Source: Pseudo-nitzschia pungens
Taxonomy: Eukaryota > Bacillariophyta > Bacillariophyceae > Bacillariales > Bacillariaceae
Reading direction: 5' to 3'
DNA: 64,000 nt
Assembly (NCBI GenBank): GCA_037355855.1
Contig: CM074759.1
Location: forward strand, 7,130,001-7,194,000
Part shown: in pieces, positions 31,553 to 42,277 of the stretch
Position numbering within the stretch: the first letter of the stretch is position 1
How the letters are laid out: each line of letters starts with the position of its first letter
The notes under the pieces: generated by a model
Told to the model about the DNA's origin: nothing
The model's database searches: none
Seen by the model: only the letters and a program-made list of their open reading frames with translations
Position numbers and translations under genes: made by a program

Positions 31553-33940
31553 TTAGCTGGTGGAAAAGACGGCATCCGAAGAGATGACTGCAGTGTTCAT
31601 TGGAACCACCGCTGCCTCCGCGTCTGTCACCGATTCCGTCCGGCCATCCGTCTTGGTCCCGAAAACCATCGTGGGTGTCCCCCGGGGAGTGTCGCTTTGC
31701 TCTTTGTCGTTTTCATAGTCCTTGTAGATCGCAAGAGCAGTCATTCCCATTCCCTGGTGCTGCCGGGCCACCATTCGCTGGACGTGCCTGGCAAACAGGC
31801 GCGCCGCGGTGTCGCTTGGGGGCTCGTATTTGTACTCGTACTTGTCGTCGCAATCCCAGGCAAGGTCTCCGTCATCCGAGTCGTTGTGGTCGTGACTGCT
31901 GCTGCCACCGCTTCTGTTACTGGTTATTGTTTTCGTTTCCCTCTTGTCCCGTGCCTCTTTCACGCCGTGGGCTCTTGCATTGGCATTGTCCTCCCGCTTG
32001 TCCTTTTCGTCGCCATTGCCATTGCCATTGCCATTACTGTCCCCGTCATCGAATTCGAGTTCCATGCCACCGTGGCCAGGTTCTTCGCCGGCCGTCTCGT
32101 CTCTAAGTGCCGTCTCGGGTTCCGTCCGCTGCTGTTCTTGTTCTTGTTCGTGTTCTTGTTCTTGTTCGTGTTCTTGTTCTTGTTCTCGCTGCCGGTCATA
32201 GGTCTCCTGCGCAGCCAGTGCCACCGATCGCGTCCGGTCCTGCCTCGTGTGGGCGTCGGGATCGGCCAGGATCCCCGCCACGCCGGAGGAAGCGGCTCCT
32301 ACTCCTGCTGCTGGTCCCCCTCCAGCACCGTGTCCCTGCAGAAAAAAACCTGGATCCAGTCCCCGGGCCTCCCGGTGGGCGTGGGCCCGTAGCACGTCCC
32401 CCGGCGCAATGGCACCGGAAGCATCGTGTTTGTGTTTGTGTTTATGTTTGATCTTGTTTCCGATTTCGATCTTGTTTTCCGTTTCCTTCGTTCGTCGCTT
32501 TCGGTCCGCCGCGTGCATCCGGGCCTCCGTCACCAGGCGCTGGGCGTATTCCTTGGCGAGCGTGCTTACCACGACGGCAATGTCCCCGGCCTGCCCCGGT
32601 GCCACCAGTTCCGACAGCAGAGGGCTGCGGCTTGCGCCGCCCACCGGACGCAGGTGCCGAAAGCGGGTGGTTTGGCGGGCCCGGGCCGTGCTCGACGGTC
32701 GCTCCCCTCCCGGCGGGAAAGGGGAGGATTGCGCATCCGCATCCGCATCCGCATTCGCATTCGCATTCGCACTGCTGTTGCTATTGCTGTTGGTATTGCT
32801 ATTGCTATTGCTGTTGGTATTGCTATTGCTATTGCTGTTGGTATTGCTATTGCTATTGCTGTTGGTATTGGCATTGCTGTCGGCACCGATTCCCCCGCTC
32901 CCAGAGATTGGGCGGTGTTGTTCGTGGACGAGGCAATGGGCCACGTATTTGGCAATTGCGTCGCCCGGAAAGGCCGCCTTGCGAAAGGCCTCGAAGCGAG
33001 ATTGTTCCATCCTGGAAAAGGTGCTCAGGACCTGGGCCATCTGTTTGCCCTCCGCCGTGGCCGTTCTGTGGGTGGGTGGGTGGATCCGAGCGGACCGGGG
33101 AAGAGCAGGAGGCGTCATTTTTGTGTTTTGTTTCGTTTCGTTTTGTTTTGTTTTGGTTTCGTTTTGTGTTGTTTCGTTTCGTTTTGGTTTGGTTTGGTTT
33201 GTTGTGTTGTGTTTCGTTTCGTTTCGTTCCGATTCGTTTCGTTTCGTTTTGTTTTGTTTCGATTCCATAAAGTTCAATTCAATTTGAATTTGAATCCAGT
33301 ATGAATTCGTTTCGTATCGGGGAATGGCAATGGCAATGGCAATGGAAATGGAAATGGAGATTGTTGCGTTGTTGCGTCGATTGTTGCGTTTGGATGCAGG
33401 ACCGGCATCACGCCAACGAGAACAAAGAGCGCATGCGTTTCAAGCAAAGGTATGGTGTGAGCGTTGCGGGCGACAGAAATGAACAAATGACAAACCTCGA
33501 TGAGATTCGGACAGGGACGCGTTTCCTTTGCGGGATGCTCCTCTTGAACCAAACGGAATGGAACCAAACCAAACGGAATGGAACGGAACCAAACCAAACC
33601 AAACCGAACCAAACGGAACAAAGCAAACCGCAAAAAAGCCTCGAGCCGGGACCCGGCGGCGCGACGCGAACGCGAACGCCACGCCAAGCAAAAGCCGGGC
33701 AAAGCATCACTCCACTCCACTCCACTCCACTCCACTCAACTCAACTCACACTTCCAGCGAGGATCCGTCCTTGGCGGACGAGGACCCCGCGTTGCCCCCG
33801 CCGGCGGAGGAATCCTCCCGGCCTTTCTTGGGCTTTTTCTCCTTTTTTTTTCGGCCGCTCCGGGTCTTTTTGGTGGCGTCGGGATCGGACGACGGCGTCG
33901 CCATTTGGTCGGCGGACCGCTTTCTCCCGCTGCCGCCCAT
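31553..33940 (-). CDS. TAF11-like TFIID subunit, two exons
   Basis: Exon 1 is 33940-33750, exon 2 is 33065-31553. The donor GTGAGT and the pyrimidine-rich acceptor CCCACCCACAG agree in phase (a split GTA codon), giving 567 residues. Residues 1-63 are basic, nuclear-signal-like (KKTRSGRKKKEKKPKKGR). Then comes a TAF11-type histone fold: MAQVLSTFSRMEQSRFEAFR with KAAFPGDAIAKYV, a second helix GDIAVVVSTLAKEYAQRLV, and a third piece IAPGDVLRAHAHREARG, which match helix order in TAF11 (FS...RYE.FRRS.FPK..I; ..VA.A....F.GE.VE.A). Long Asn/Ser, Ala/Asp and Gln/Glu runs split these helices. TAF11 pairs with TAF13 in the TFIID lobe that binds TATA-binding protein. The acidic C-terminal 200 residues are unknown. 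Confidence 0.75.
33066..33749 (-). other. Spliceosomal intron of the TAF11-like gene
   Basis: 684 nt, GT-AG. Its middle is almost pure GTTTC/GTTTT pentamer repeat on the + strand (33125-33265), and its 5' part has a CAAACGGAATGG-type repeat (33545-33620). These runs produce long spurious frames in several phases. Confidence 0.75.
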
Positions 33941-34735
33941 GGGTTTGCGGTGTGAGCTTTGCGGTTTGCCGTGAAACGTGAACAGTGAACAGTGAACAGT
34001 GAACAGAGAATAGTGAAACGTGAACAGTGAACAGTGAACAGTGAACAGAGAATAGTGAACAGTGAACAGAGAATAGTGAAGCATCAAAGGCTGCCCCTGC
34101 CACTGCCGCTGGTCGCCGTGGAACCAGAAATTTGATCGAGTAATTAACTTACTTGCACGTCCGAGACCGGTGGCGTCCCGTACCGTACGTAAGTTACGGC
34201 ATCGTTACCGGTCATGGTTCCATGACGACTAACTTACGCGTAAGGTTACGAGTAATTTGAAATATTGAAATTAAAATTCGCACCAAGTCTTATTGTCTTA
34301 AAAAAGATTTGAGATTACTACTCTAGAGCCTACTGGTACTAACCTTACTCGTCTACTACTTCTACGAAAGCTACTACTACTACTACTAGTACCGTACTTT
34401 GAGTCGGTGTTGAGTGTCCTCGTCGAAAATGAGTAATTACGTACCGTAGTCAGTAGTAATACGAAGTAAATCTTATTGAGTATTAGTAGAAGTATTTTTG
34501 GATCTTAGTAGTGTAAGATTACCGTACAGCAGTATGTATATTGAATATTGAGTATTGGTACTAGTAACTTGTTAGTAGTAGTGTTGGTGGTAGCTACTAA
34601 TTGTTATGGTACTACTAGAGGTCTAGCTAGAGAGTATGACGAGTAGTAGTAGTAAGGTTTACCGTCCACCACTGCTACTGCCAGTAATTACCATCATGAG
34701 ATGATTCTAGAACCATCATGAGGAGATGATGCATT
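33941..34735. repeat. TAF11-like upstream region with GTGAACAG tandem repeats
   Basis: 33970-34080 holds about ten copies of an 8-bp GTGAACAG unit with GAGAATAGTGAA variants, in the probable 5' UTR or promoter of the TAF11-like gene. 34180-34260 has TTACGTAAG and TTACCGG words. 34320-34680 is rich in TACTACTAC and TAGTAGTAG runs. No gene seen. Confidence 0.6.
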
Positions 34736-35578
34736 CTACGCGGGGGCGGGGCCGGGGGCGGGGGCGGGGTTCACAGTACCATTTGTTTGATTTTGTTTCT
34801 TTGGTTCATATTCATCAAGATCATCGAATCCCTGTTTGATGCTGTCGTTGGCTTTTTTCATTGCCTCCGTGATGTCTACGATATCATCGAAAGAAAGGTC
34901 CTCCTTCTTGAGCATTCGAGAAAGGATTACGCTCTGCGCCAGCTGAATCTTCAGTTTGTGGATTTTCGCGAGGTCGCTGTCTACTTTCGCCTGATCGGTG
35001 CCGGGGTCTTCGACACACAAAGCCTGACCAAGCAAAAAGTCGATCTCCGATGGGCGAAGATCATCCACGATATCCAGGACGGCGATGTCTGCAACATAAC
35101 AGGAACCGGATTCGTAAGCCTTCATTCCATATGCCATGCCGGAAGAGTTGTATGCGTAGACATAGTAATCAATGCGCACAAAGGCAAAATTGAGAAAAAG
35201 GCAAACGAATCCCTCCTTCTGCGAGCTCGTGGCGGTGGACTGGCCAAACATATGTTCGATTCCGGCACCGATGAGTGCTTCTGCTCCTTTTACGGCCGCT
35301 TTTTTCGCTTTGTCGCCACCTTGCGCGGCTTCGAAAAAACTGGCAATGGCATCCGTGATTCCGCTGTCGAGGCCTCCTCCCACAGAGACCCTTAAATCGG
35401 AGACTCTTGTGCAGGTCCTTCCGCCCGCGACTTCGGTGGTGCTCCCACCCGGACCACGCGCGGCCTTGATTTTCTCGATGAAACTTTCTCTCTTGCTCTC
35501 TAGGATCGCCATTGTATTATTCATGTTTTCCAACTCTGCACCTTGAAGCTCTGCGGCTCTGGAAGTTGCGGAACCCAT
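34736..35578 (-). CDS. Unknown protein with N-myristoylation motif
   Basis: Single-exon frame of 280 residues from ATG at 35578. I do not recognise the family. The start MGSATS fits the N-myristoylation pattern (Gly2, Ser6), which would place the protein at a membrane. A helix-rich N-terminal third (ELENMNNTMAILESKRESFIEKI) is followed by a Gly/Ala segment, a conserved-looking core (FVRIDYYVYAYNSSGMAYG ... DIAVLDIVDDLRPSEIDFLL), a coiled-coil-like stretch (AKVDSDLAKIHKLKIQL) and a Pro/Ala repeat tail ending at the stop. The clean frame and balanced composition favour a real gene. The TAF11-like gene lies downstream on the same strand. Confidence 0.7.
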   Translation of the reverse strand: MGSATSRAAELQGAELENMNNTMAILESKRESFIEKIKAARGPGGSTTEVAGGRTCTRVSDLRVSVGGGLDSGITDAIASFFEAAQGGDKAKKAAVKGAEALIGAGIEHMFGQSTATSSQKEGFVCLFLNFAFVRIDYYVYAYNSSGMAYGMKAYESGSCYVADIAVLDIVDDLRPSEIDFLLGQALCVEDPGTDQAKVDSDLAKIHKLKIQLAQSVILSRMLKKEDLSFDDIVDITEAMKKANDSIKQGFDDLDEYEPKKQNQTNGTVNPAPAPGPAPA

Positions 35579-36020
35579 GATTGCAATCGGAAGATGATCG
35601 GTTGGGTTGTGAAGGATAGGTGTGTAGTGGACTGTTGTGGAGAGAAGATTCCAAATTTATGAACAGAGAACTGTCGCTGTATTCATCGTTTCAAAACCAA
35701 TAGCAATCAAGCCGAGCTAGTGTGGAACGCAATGATCCACACTGTTCCGAATCGAGTTTTGCAATCGGTTGGATCCTTTGTCTGTAGCACGAGTGTTGCG
35801 AGTGCGCTCATGTGCGAGTACCCTACGGTACGGTACAAGTCCACACGGGCCCAACGTTGACAAGTTCCGGCAACACTTGCGGGATCTTGTTCTCTGACTC
35901 GTCGAAGAACATGCGAACCCTTCTCATGCAATTTTCACCGGACGGTGAAGTTCCGAAAAGTTCTGCTCCTTGCGCAACGGAACTTTTGTTTATCGATTGA
36001 TTTTGAGAGCAACCTTACTG

Positions 36021-36050
36021 TACGAGTACGAGTACGAGTACGAGTACGAG
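36021..36050. repeat. TACGAG microsatellite, five units
   Basis: Five exact hexamers. On the opposite strand it reads CTCGTA. It lies in non-coding DNA. Confidence 0.9.
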
Positions 36051-36746
36051 TATTCGCTTCTTCATTTACACTCGAAGACTTGCTTCTACCGTATTCATCT
36101 TGGGACAGTTCTGCACGTTGCAGAAACGCAGAGTCGTCAGAGGACGACCTAGGGGTTCCATCCAGTTGCAAAATCCAGATTCATGATCTTGGTCGTTGAC
36201 TCGAAGAACAAGCAGCTGCTGAAAGCTTTGAGTCAACGGATGGCAACTCTGCAAGTTCCATAAGATTTGGAGAATGACAAAGAACAATCGAATCAACCCG
36301 CACCAAAGGTTCCTCACTTGCATCAAAACAAAGTTTCCTACTTAACGCAATCAGGCTCAACAAAAGATTCCATCTGAATTGTCGACTGTGTAAAAAGTCG
36401 TGCCAGTTGAAGCAGAACGGAACATCCCTAAGAAGAATGGAATATCACTTATCAAGATGATAATTGTGACGCCTTTCACGACCAAAAAAAGATTTTCGCT
36501 TCATTTTCAACTCCGATCACACGAATGGGAACAATGTACTTAAGACAGTGATACTATTTTCTCGGTTGTTTCGGACGACATGGTTATTACTTGTCCGATC
36601 TGAGTCAGATCGCTCGATTTCACTTTGCTTGCCATTATTTGCGGAAAAAAGAGTTCACGGGAAAATGTGTAATAATGTACAAAACTACCGGTACGAGGTA
36701 AATTACGGTACACGTACTACTGTAGTAAAGTAAGATTACTACGGAA

Positions 36747-36821
36747 TTCCTATCAGCTGTCCCCCGGTTTCCGTAGAAATTAGTAGTTGAGGATGTAGAA
36801 CCGGGGGACAGCTGATAGGAA
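36747..36821. repeat. Perfect 23-bp inverted repeat, 29-nt loop
   Basis: The left arm (36747-36769, containing CAGCTGTCCCCCGG) and the right arm (36799-36821) are exact reverse complements. A transcript would form a strong hairpin. It could be a tiny MITE, a hairpin RNA precursor or a terminator-like structure. Flanking sequence shows no clear target duplication. Confidence 0.85.
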
Positions 36822-38515
36822 CTTTGTAGTAGTACCAAGTACTGATAATAGGCAATGATTATCCTTATAAAATCCCAATCTGCTTTGATATCCACTGTGA
36901 CTGAAGTGTATGAGAATATATTGCACAGTTGGTGAATAACCCCTCACTCATTCCTCAGCAATAGTACATTCAGTTCTTTCTCCATATCAATAGCACAGAA
37001 CATGGTGGACCAGGATTGAATATTAATAGTTTTTTAGCAGTAGGGGGACTGCTGCTGGTGAATAGTAGTACTAGTTTCTCCTCTGGCATCATGGTACAAG
37101 AACTATGAAACGCACTTCTTTAAAAAGGCAAAAATAAGGGAGGCAAGAACCAAAGCATTATTAGCTAGTCTTCTAGCTATCAATCACCACGTGGGTAATC
37201 CAGATGGGTTCTTCCACCACCAGAGCTAATAGAGAAAGAACCAAAACAATTAGTCATTCCCAATTCAGCCATAAAATGATTATTGGAAAAGAAAACACAC
37301 CATGACTCAAGGCGTAGAATTCTTTTCTAAAATTCAGAATCCAACAAACACATTATGAGCTTTTTGTAGTAGTAGTACTGCAGCAGGTATTTCTATATGT
37401 GGAACTAACTGATCACTATGTTAACAAGTAGTTTTCCATTAAATTTATGAAATATCACAGCCAGGACCTTTTGGGATTCACATGAATGACCTAGTAATAT
37501 GTGTAGGTATGTCCCATGTGGTTAAGGTGAAAATGCATAAATGATGTCTTTTGTAGTAGTAGTACAACCCAAGCAACTTTCACCAGTTTCTCACCACTCC
37601 ATCATACAGCAAGCTCTACTTTGTTGAGTAATTCAAGTACACTACTACTAGTAGTAACTGCTGTCTGGCAGACTTTGACCTTCTACTCTAGGATATGTGC
37701 CATGTATGGAGGGCATTCTTAGTGGGATATCTGTGAGCTTTGTATATACTCACCATTACTCCTTGTCACTCTCTGTTTTCAACATGGGTGAATAACCCCT
37801 ATAACCCCTACCAAAGTAAGAGGACTCAAGAAGTCATGTTTTCTTGGAAAAAGGCAAATATTTTCTTTTGAAGAGAAGAATTTTCTGAAAATATAATCCT
37901 TTTAGAACAACAAAACCATTTGATTCAAAATGCAAGAAAACAAAAGGTGGGCTCCTACTACAATTGGGAGGAAATTGAATCCTATTTGTGACAAGGTTCT
38001 GGTGCTCATAATTGATCACATGTACAATACAAACTCCAGCGAAACGGCATTGTTTGGGTCTTCGAATAATTACTCGTAGTTACAGTACAAAATACGTCGG
38101 TTCGAGTCCTTCATTCCGTCGATGCGCACACTTCTTCAAGCAATTTATCCCAAAGCGGAAGCAAAGCAACGAGCTCAGTGGCGATTTCCGGAAATGAGTG
38201 CAGGGTCAGTACCCTGGCGCCTTTCGCGCCTTTCTGCAAAGAGACCCAATACCACCACCACGGTACACCATGTGCTCTTCAATGCCGTTCATGGCATTCG
38301 TAAAATCACGCCGTGTGTTGGTCACTGGACTTCACGAAGCTTTCAACAAACGATTCGAAAATGTTGCATGGTGATTTTTCTTGTCCTCGCGCGATTGAGG
38401 GTTGGCATTCGTATTTCGTATTCGCATTCGTCCGGCTCACTCGTCCGTGCCGCATTGGCGTCGACCCTTCTCCTCTCGCGACCGAGGAGTTGGTTTCGTT
38501 CTCGTCGTTTTCCAC

Positions 38516-39643
38516 CTAATTGGCTTCCATTCTATGCGACTGATCGGAAGAAACTTCGAATGATGCATCCTCAGACAGGCTCTGCCACGATGCAATGCTC
38601 GGTTGGATGCTCTTCGGTTGTTCTTTGTCTTGTGAGTCCCCCTTTTCGTATAAATACTCTTCGACTTCCCGGCGGTCTTCTAAGGCCCGTTTACCGGCCT
38701 GAATCTGGCATTTTCTCGAAATATCTGCGTACACCTTTGCGAAGGCATCGAAATCGTAGTGGAACAAAATTGCTTCTGGATTTGTTTCCGGATTGGTATC
38801 TTCGCCGCGGGCTTCCGCTTCGAGCAAGCGCTGATCAAAGTTGTCCCACTGCCGCTCGAGTTCCAACAGAATTTCTTCCAGTCCGATTAATCGGTGGGAC
38901 TGCTTGCGGAGAGCAGGCAGCTGCAATCGGGATTCGAGTCCTCGGGTACACAGGAAAGACGACATGGCACGGGAGTGGTCTTCGTTCTCTTCGATGGTTA
39001 CCGCAAGGTTTTGGTCCCGTTGTTGTATGAACATGAATTCCTCGGGCTGCAACCATGTGTTCCTGCGCTCTTGGTCTGTCATATCGGATCGCGCAAGCGT
39101 CCATCGGATAGAGGAGCGAACGTCCGTTTCGTGCTTGTCTTTTTCGAAGAAACGAAGAAGCTTGTTCTGGGCGGATGGCCTTCGCCGCTTGCGGGATTGG
39201 GTCGGCGTCGTGGAGGACTGCAACGAAGGTATCAAGGTTGGAACGCACAAGGACTGCGGCTTGGAAGAAGCGACATCCCCTTGTGGAGGCCATGCGGGAG
39301 GTTGCACCACTGCTGGTGTCAAATCGACTTGGCTCCCGGATTGGTACAGCGACGTGTGCTCCTCATCGAAGATATTGGTGTTCGCTGCGGAAGTGGGAGA
39401 TTCACTGCCTTTTCGGAGGTGAATGATGTGTTCGTCGTTGTCGGCGTGTCCCAGTTTGATGCGTGGAGGCGTCACGGGCGTGTCGATACTGTCCTCGTGG
39501 TTGGAGATGCTTTCGAGAATAGGTCTGGGAATGTTTTTAATGACAAAGATATCGTTATCTTCGTCGCAATGATCGAGGGGCTCTCCGCTGCAACACCCGT
39601 CGCTGAAGATATCCAAGGCTCGGCGGAATCCACAGGAAGCCAT
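38516..39643 (-). CDS. Unknown nuclear-type protein, 375 aa
   Basis: The frame is open further 5', but the ATG at 39643 (MASCGFRRALDIFSDG) gives the most protein-like start. Not recognised as a named family. The first half is disordered, with Pro/Ser-rich and acidic stretches and a basic SRKRRRPSAQNK nuclear-signal-like segment near residue 150. The second half looks structured: SIRWTLARSDMTDQERRNTWLQPEEFMFI, then HSRAMSSFLCTRGLESRLQ and a helix IGLEEILLELERQWDN. An R-x-x-x-x-W...P-E-E-F-x-x-I arrangement followed by RGLE is, to my knowledge, common among diatom proteins of unknown role. Single exon; ends ...SHRMEAN. Confidence 0.65.
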   Translation of the reverse strand: MASCGFRRALDIFSDGCCSGEPLDHCDEDNDIFVIKNIPRPILESISNHEDSIDTPVTPPRIKLGHADNDEHIIHLRKGSESPTSAANTNIFDEEHTSLYQSGSQVDLTPAVVQPPAWPPQGDVASSKPQSLCVPTLIPSLQSSTTPTQSRKRRRPSAQNKLLRFFEKDKHETDVRSSIRWTLARSDMTDQERRNTWLQPEEFMFIQQRDQNLAVTIEENEDHSRAMSSFLCTRGLESRLQLPALRKQSHRLIGLEEILLELERQWDNFDQRLLEAEARGEDTNPETNPEAILFHYDFDAFAKVYADISRKCQIQAGKRALEDRREVEEYLYEKGDSQDKEQPKSIQPSIASWQSLSEDASFEVSSDQSHRMEAN

Positions 39644-42277
39644 GTTTAGTGTAGAGTTATGCTTCGTCGCTTTGCAACTTCCCTGCTGACACCAGGACGG
39701 CAGGACCATTGGAAGGAGGCTATTTTTTTTCTTCAATTTGCCCGAGAATGAATGCCTTTTGCTGCTATGGGTGCCAGGATCAGGATCACAGGTCCTTGCC
39801 CGAACGGGCTGAAGCGAAAACGAGCAGAGAGGACTGATATTCATCACGTATTTGAGATGCAATCCTATTATTTCATGCAATCCTATATATGATGCAATCC
39901 TATTTGATGCGCGATGCCAATGATCAAATCCAATCGAAACCGGACCAATTGCCGGTTTTCCAGTACTCAGTGTAACGGTTGTCTACACCAATCTTCCATG
40001 CGGTGTCTCCATTCTCCTCTTGTTAAAACCTCTTCTCGTATGCCTTTCAGGGTTAGTTTTGAAGGAAAGCCCACAATTCTCAGGGATGACTGCGTTTGCG
40101 GGCAAGGAAGCATGGAGAGTCGCGTGAGAAATGGTTAACCTTGACGGTAAGATTACACACTAGGTTTTCTACAAACTTTACGTACGGTAGGATTACCGTA
40201 CATTATCGTACGTGTAAGTTTGTTTTACTGAAGGCTTGAACTTGATTGAGACTTGAGAGAATAAGAACACTAAGCCTTACGAGTAAGTTACCGGTACGAA
40301 AAATTACAGAACGATACATATTTTGGAGGGAAATTCCGCACTATCCTATCTCGTGGGTCTTGTCGAGCCATGCCCCAACGCCCTTGTAACTCTCAAAATA
40401 ATCTGACAGTAATTACGTTACATTTACGCTACCAGTATTGATAGTGGATTTCGAACCTTTTCATAAATAGCCCATATCTCAATGGATGAGACTCCGAGTT
40501 GTGTAAAGAGGGATGCGCGATGCGACGCCACCAAGATAACGCATGAGTCGAATGTTCGAAAAGTACGATGTTTGATTGTCACTAAGATTACTACTATTTC
40601 TCAGCAGAGTCGAATGATAGCCACATCATCCTCATTGTCGTTTGACGGTAAAGAATACGTATTCTCGAAATCATGATAATAATAATAACTTGGTGGCATA
40701 TGAAATACGAAGTACCGTACCTTACGTGTAGTAATCAAAGTATGAATAAGGTCTTACTCGTACGTGTACGAGTAAGGTTCTTCGGCTTCTACTATTTTTT
40801 TTCCAAACGGATGTGCCGAAATTTTTTCCACGAGCTCAAATCTCAACGACCTTTAAATGAATCGTGGATAAGGTTACTCGTAATCTCGATTTCCCGCACG
40901 AAGAATGAAGTGCTCGTACGTAATGTGTTACACATCCAACATCATGGTGATAAGCCAAAAAAGTGCACTTTTAATGCCAATACAAGAAGTTCTGCACTCC
41001 CCTACAAACTTCAACTAAAGAAGTAAAATAGTATTCTGAGTCTTTGATTATTGGATGGAATTGGTCAAATTACCACAGTGTAGACCAATCCTTGTCCTTT
41101 GTAATGGTATCATATTAGTGTTGTTGCCAAATTTGAATCATGACCAACCTGCATGCTTCTGCCCTTTGAGGATCAAATCATGATTGACCTGCATGCTTCT
41201 TCTCTTTCAGGATCAAAGAGGCAACTCAATCGAAAGTTAGAAGAATTGAAATCCAATGTTGGTGATGGCTAATATCAGTACTGTCATCGAAAAAAACTTG
41301 GGCAACACTAACCCATATTAGATCAAGAGTAGATCGAGAGTAGATCGAGAGTAGATCACGAGTAGATAGAATGTGTTTTCATTCTCAATTTATTCCCAAT
41401 TTATTCCCAATCACTTCTTCGTGTTTTCAGCCCTGGCTATCCTGTTATTTAGGTTGCACGGAACCTTGAAATATTTTGTATTGTTGAAGATTCCTGTATC
41501 CCATTATTGGACTTCTGGCTCCAGTTGTGAGAGGATCTCAATGTGTTGGGCCTTTCCAATCTTCTACAGTCTCATATACAATGGGCACATAGTGACTGCT
41601 TGAGTTGTCCCAGAGTAGCACTCTAAAAGTATCAGGACACTCTCAAAAAATTGTGGGATCATTCATGGGAGAACATAATATTTTCTCTGCCTGTAGTTCC
41701 TCGCACTGCATGTGAGCTCTGGGAAATCTTTGATCATTTGCCTCCACAGCAATAATAACAGTAGTAATCTTCTGTCTCCTTTCATTGTTACGAAAAGTAT
41801 ATCATGCTCCCCTAAAGAAAACATCTGACCCCTGGACCTATTGAGTCAGGGATGCTTCATGTCAAAGGTGTAGGAGGGGCTGGAGAATCTCTTCAAATTT
41901 CAGATGGTGGATCATAGCATCTCTGACTTCTATATTTTGTGCCCCGCCTCGTGTTCTTTTAGAGCTTTTCTAGTTGCCAACGTACGACAAGCAAGGAGTT
42001 TCAAACAAGACCAAACCGACTCCTCTTTCAGTTATGGCACAAAGGAAGAATAGGACAAGGTAAAGCATTGGGTTGCCTAGACATGTAAGGATAAACATTT
42101 CCAGCGAAACGACGCACAAACAGAACGATGCAACAAACTGATTTATTGAAAAAACTGTCACAACAACGCAAATCATTTGTTTGCCTCTGAGCTGTGACGC
42201 AAAAACCATTATTGCTTGTAGATGTACGATGAACGCCCGTGCAATCAAGAAGAGCGACCAGAACCGAGTGGCCTTGG
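39644..42277. other. Intergenic region, no supported gene
   Basis: 2.6 kb. 40140-40440 and 40680-40780 contain many TTACGTACGG, TTACCGGTAC and ACTCGTAC words. 41320-41368 is an 11-13-bp repeat around AGAGTAGATCG. 41030-41960 is AT-richer with no long frame. 41970-42277 may be the 3' UTR of the downstream-reading LRR kinase gene. Confidence 0.5.
41320..41368. repeat. AGAGTAGATCG short tandem repeat
   Basis: Four imperfect units of 11-13 bp (GATCAAGAGTA, GATCGAGAGTA twice, GATCACGAGTA). Confidence 0.8.

Larger units (their letters stand above)
35579..38515. other. Intergenic region with simple repeats and one long hairpin
   Basis: 2.9 kb without a supportable gene. It contains a TACGAG hexamer repeat (36021-36050), a perfect 23-bp inverted repeat (36747-36821), several TAGTAGTAGTA clusters (37060, 37370, 37550, 37650) and AT-richer DNA between 36850 and 38000. 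Frames up to about 90 codons occur but share no known motif. Confidence 0.5.

Noticed and set aside
31229..33304. Long plus-strand frames (for example 31229-32392, 32247-33287)
   Set aside because: They mirror low-complexity coding repeats of the minus-strand TAF11-like gene and pentamer repeats of its intron; no domain is seen.
38080..38125. Possible tRNA (GGTTCGAGTCC near 38098)
   Set aside because: The T-loop-like word is isolated; no acceptor stem or anticodon arm pairs around it.
38122..39422. Plus-strand frames over 38122-39422
   Set aside because: Antisense shadows of the minus-strand gene at 38516-39643, rich in Arg/Ser with no motif.
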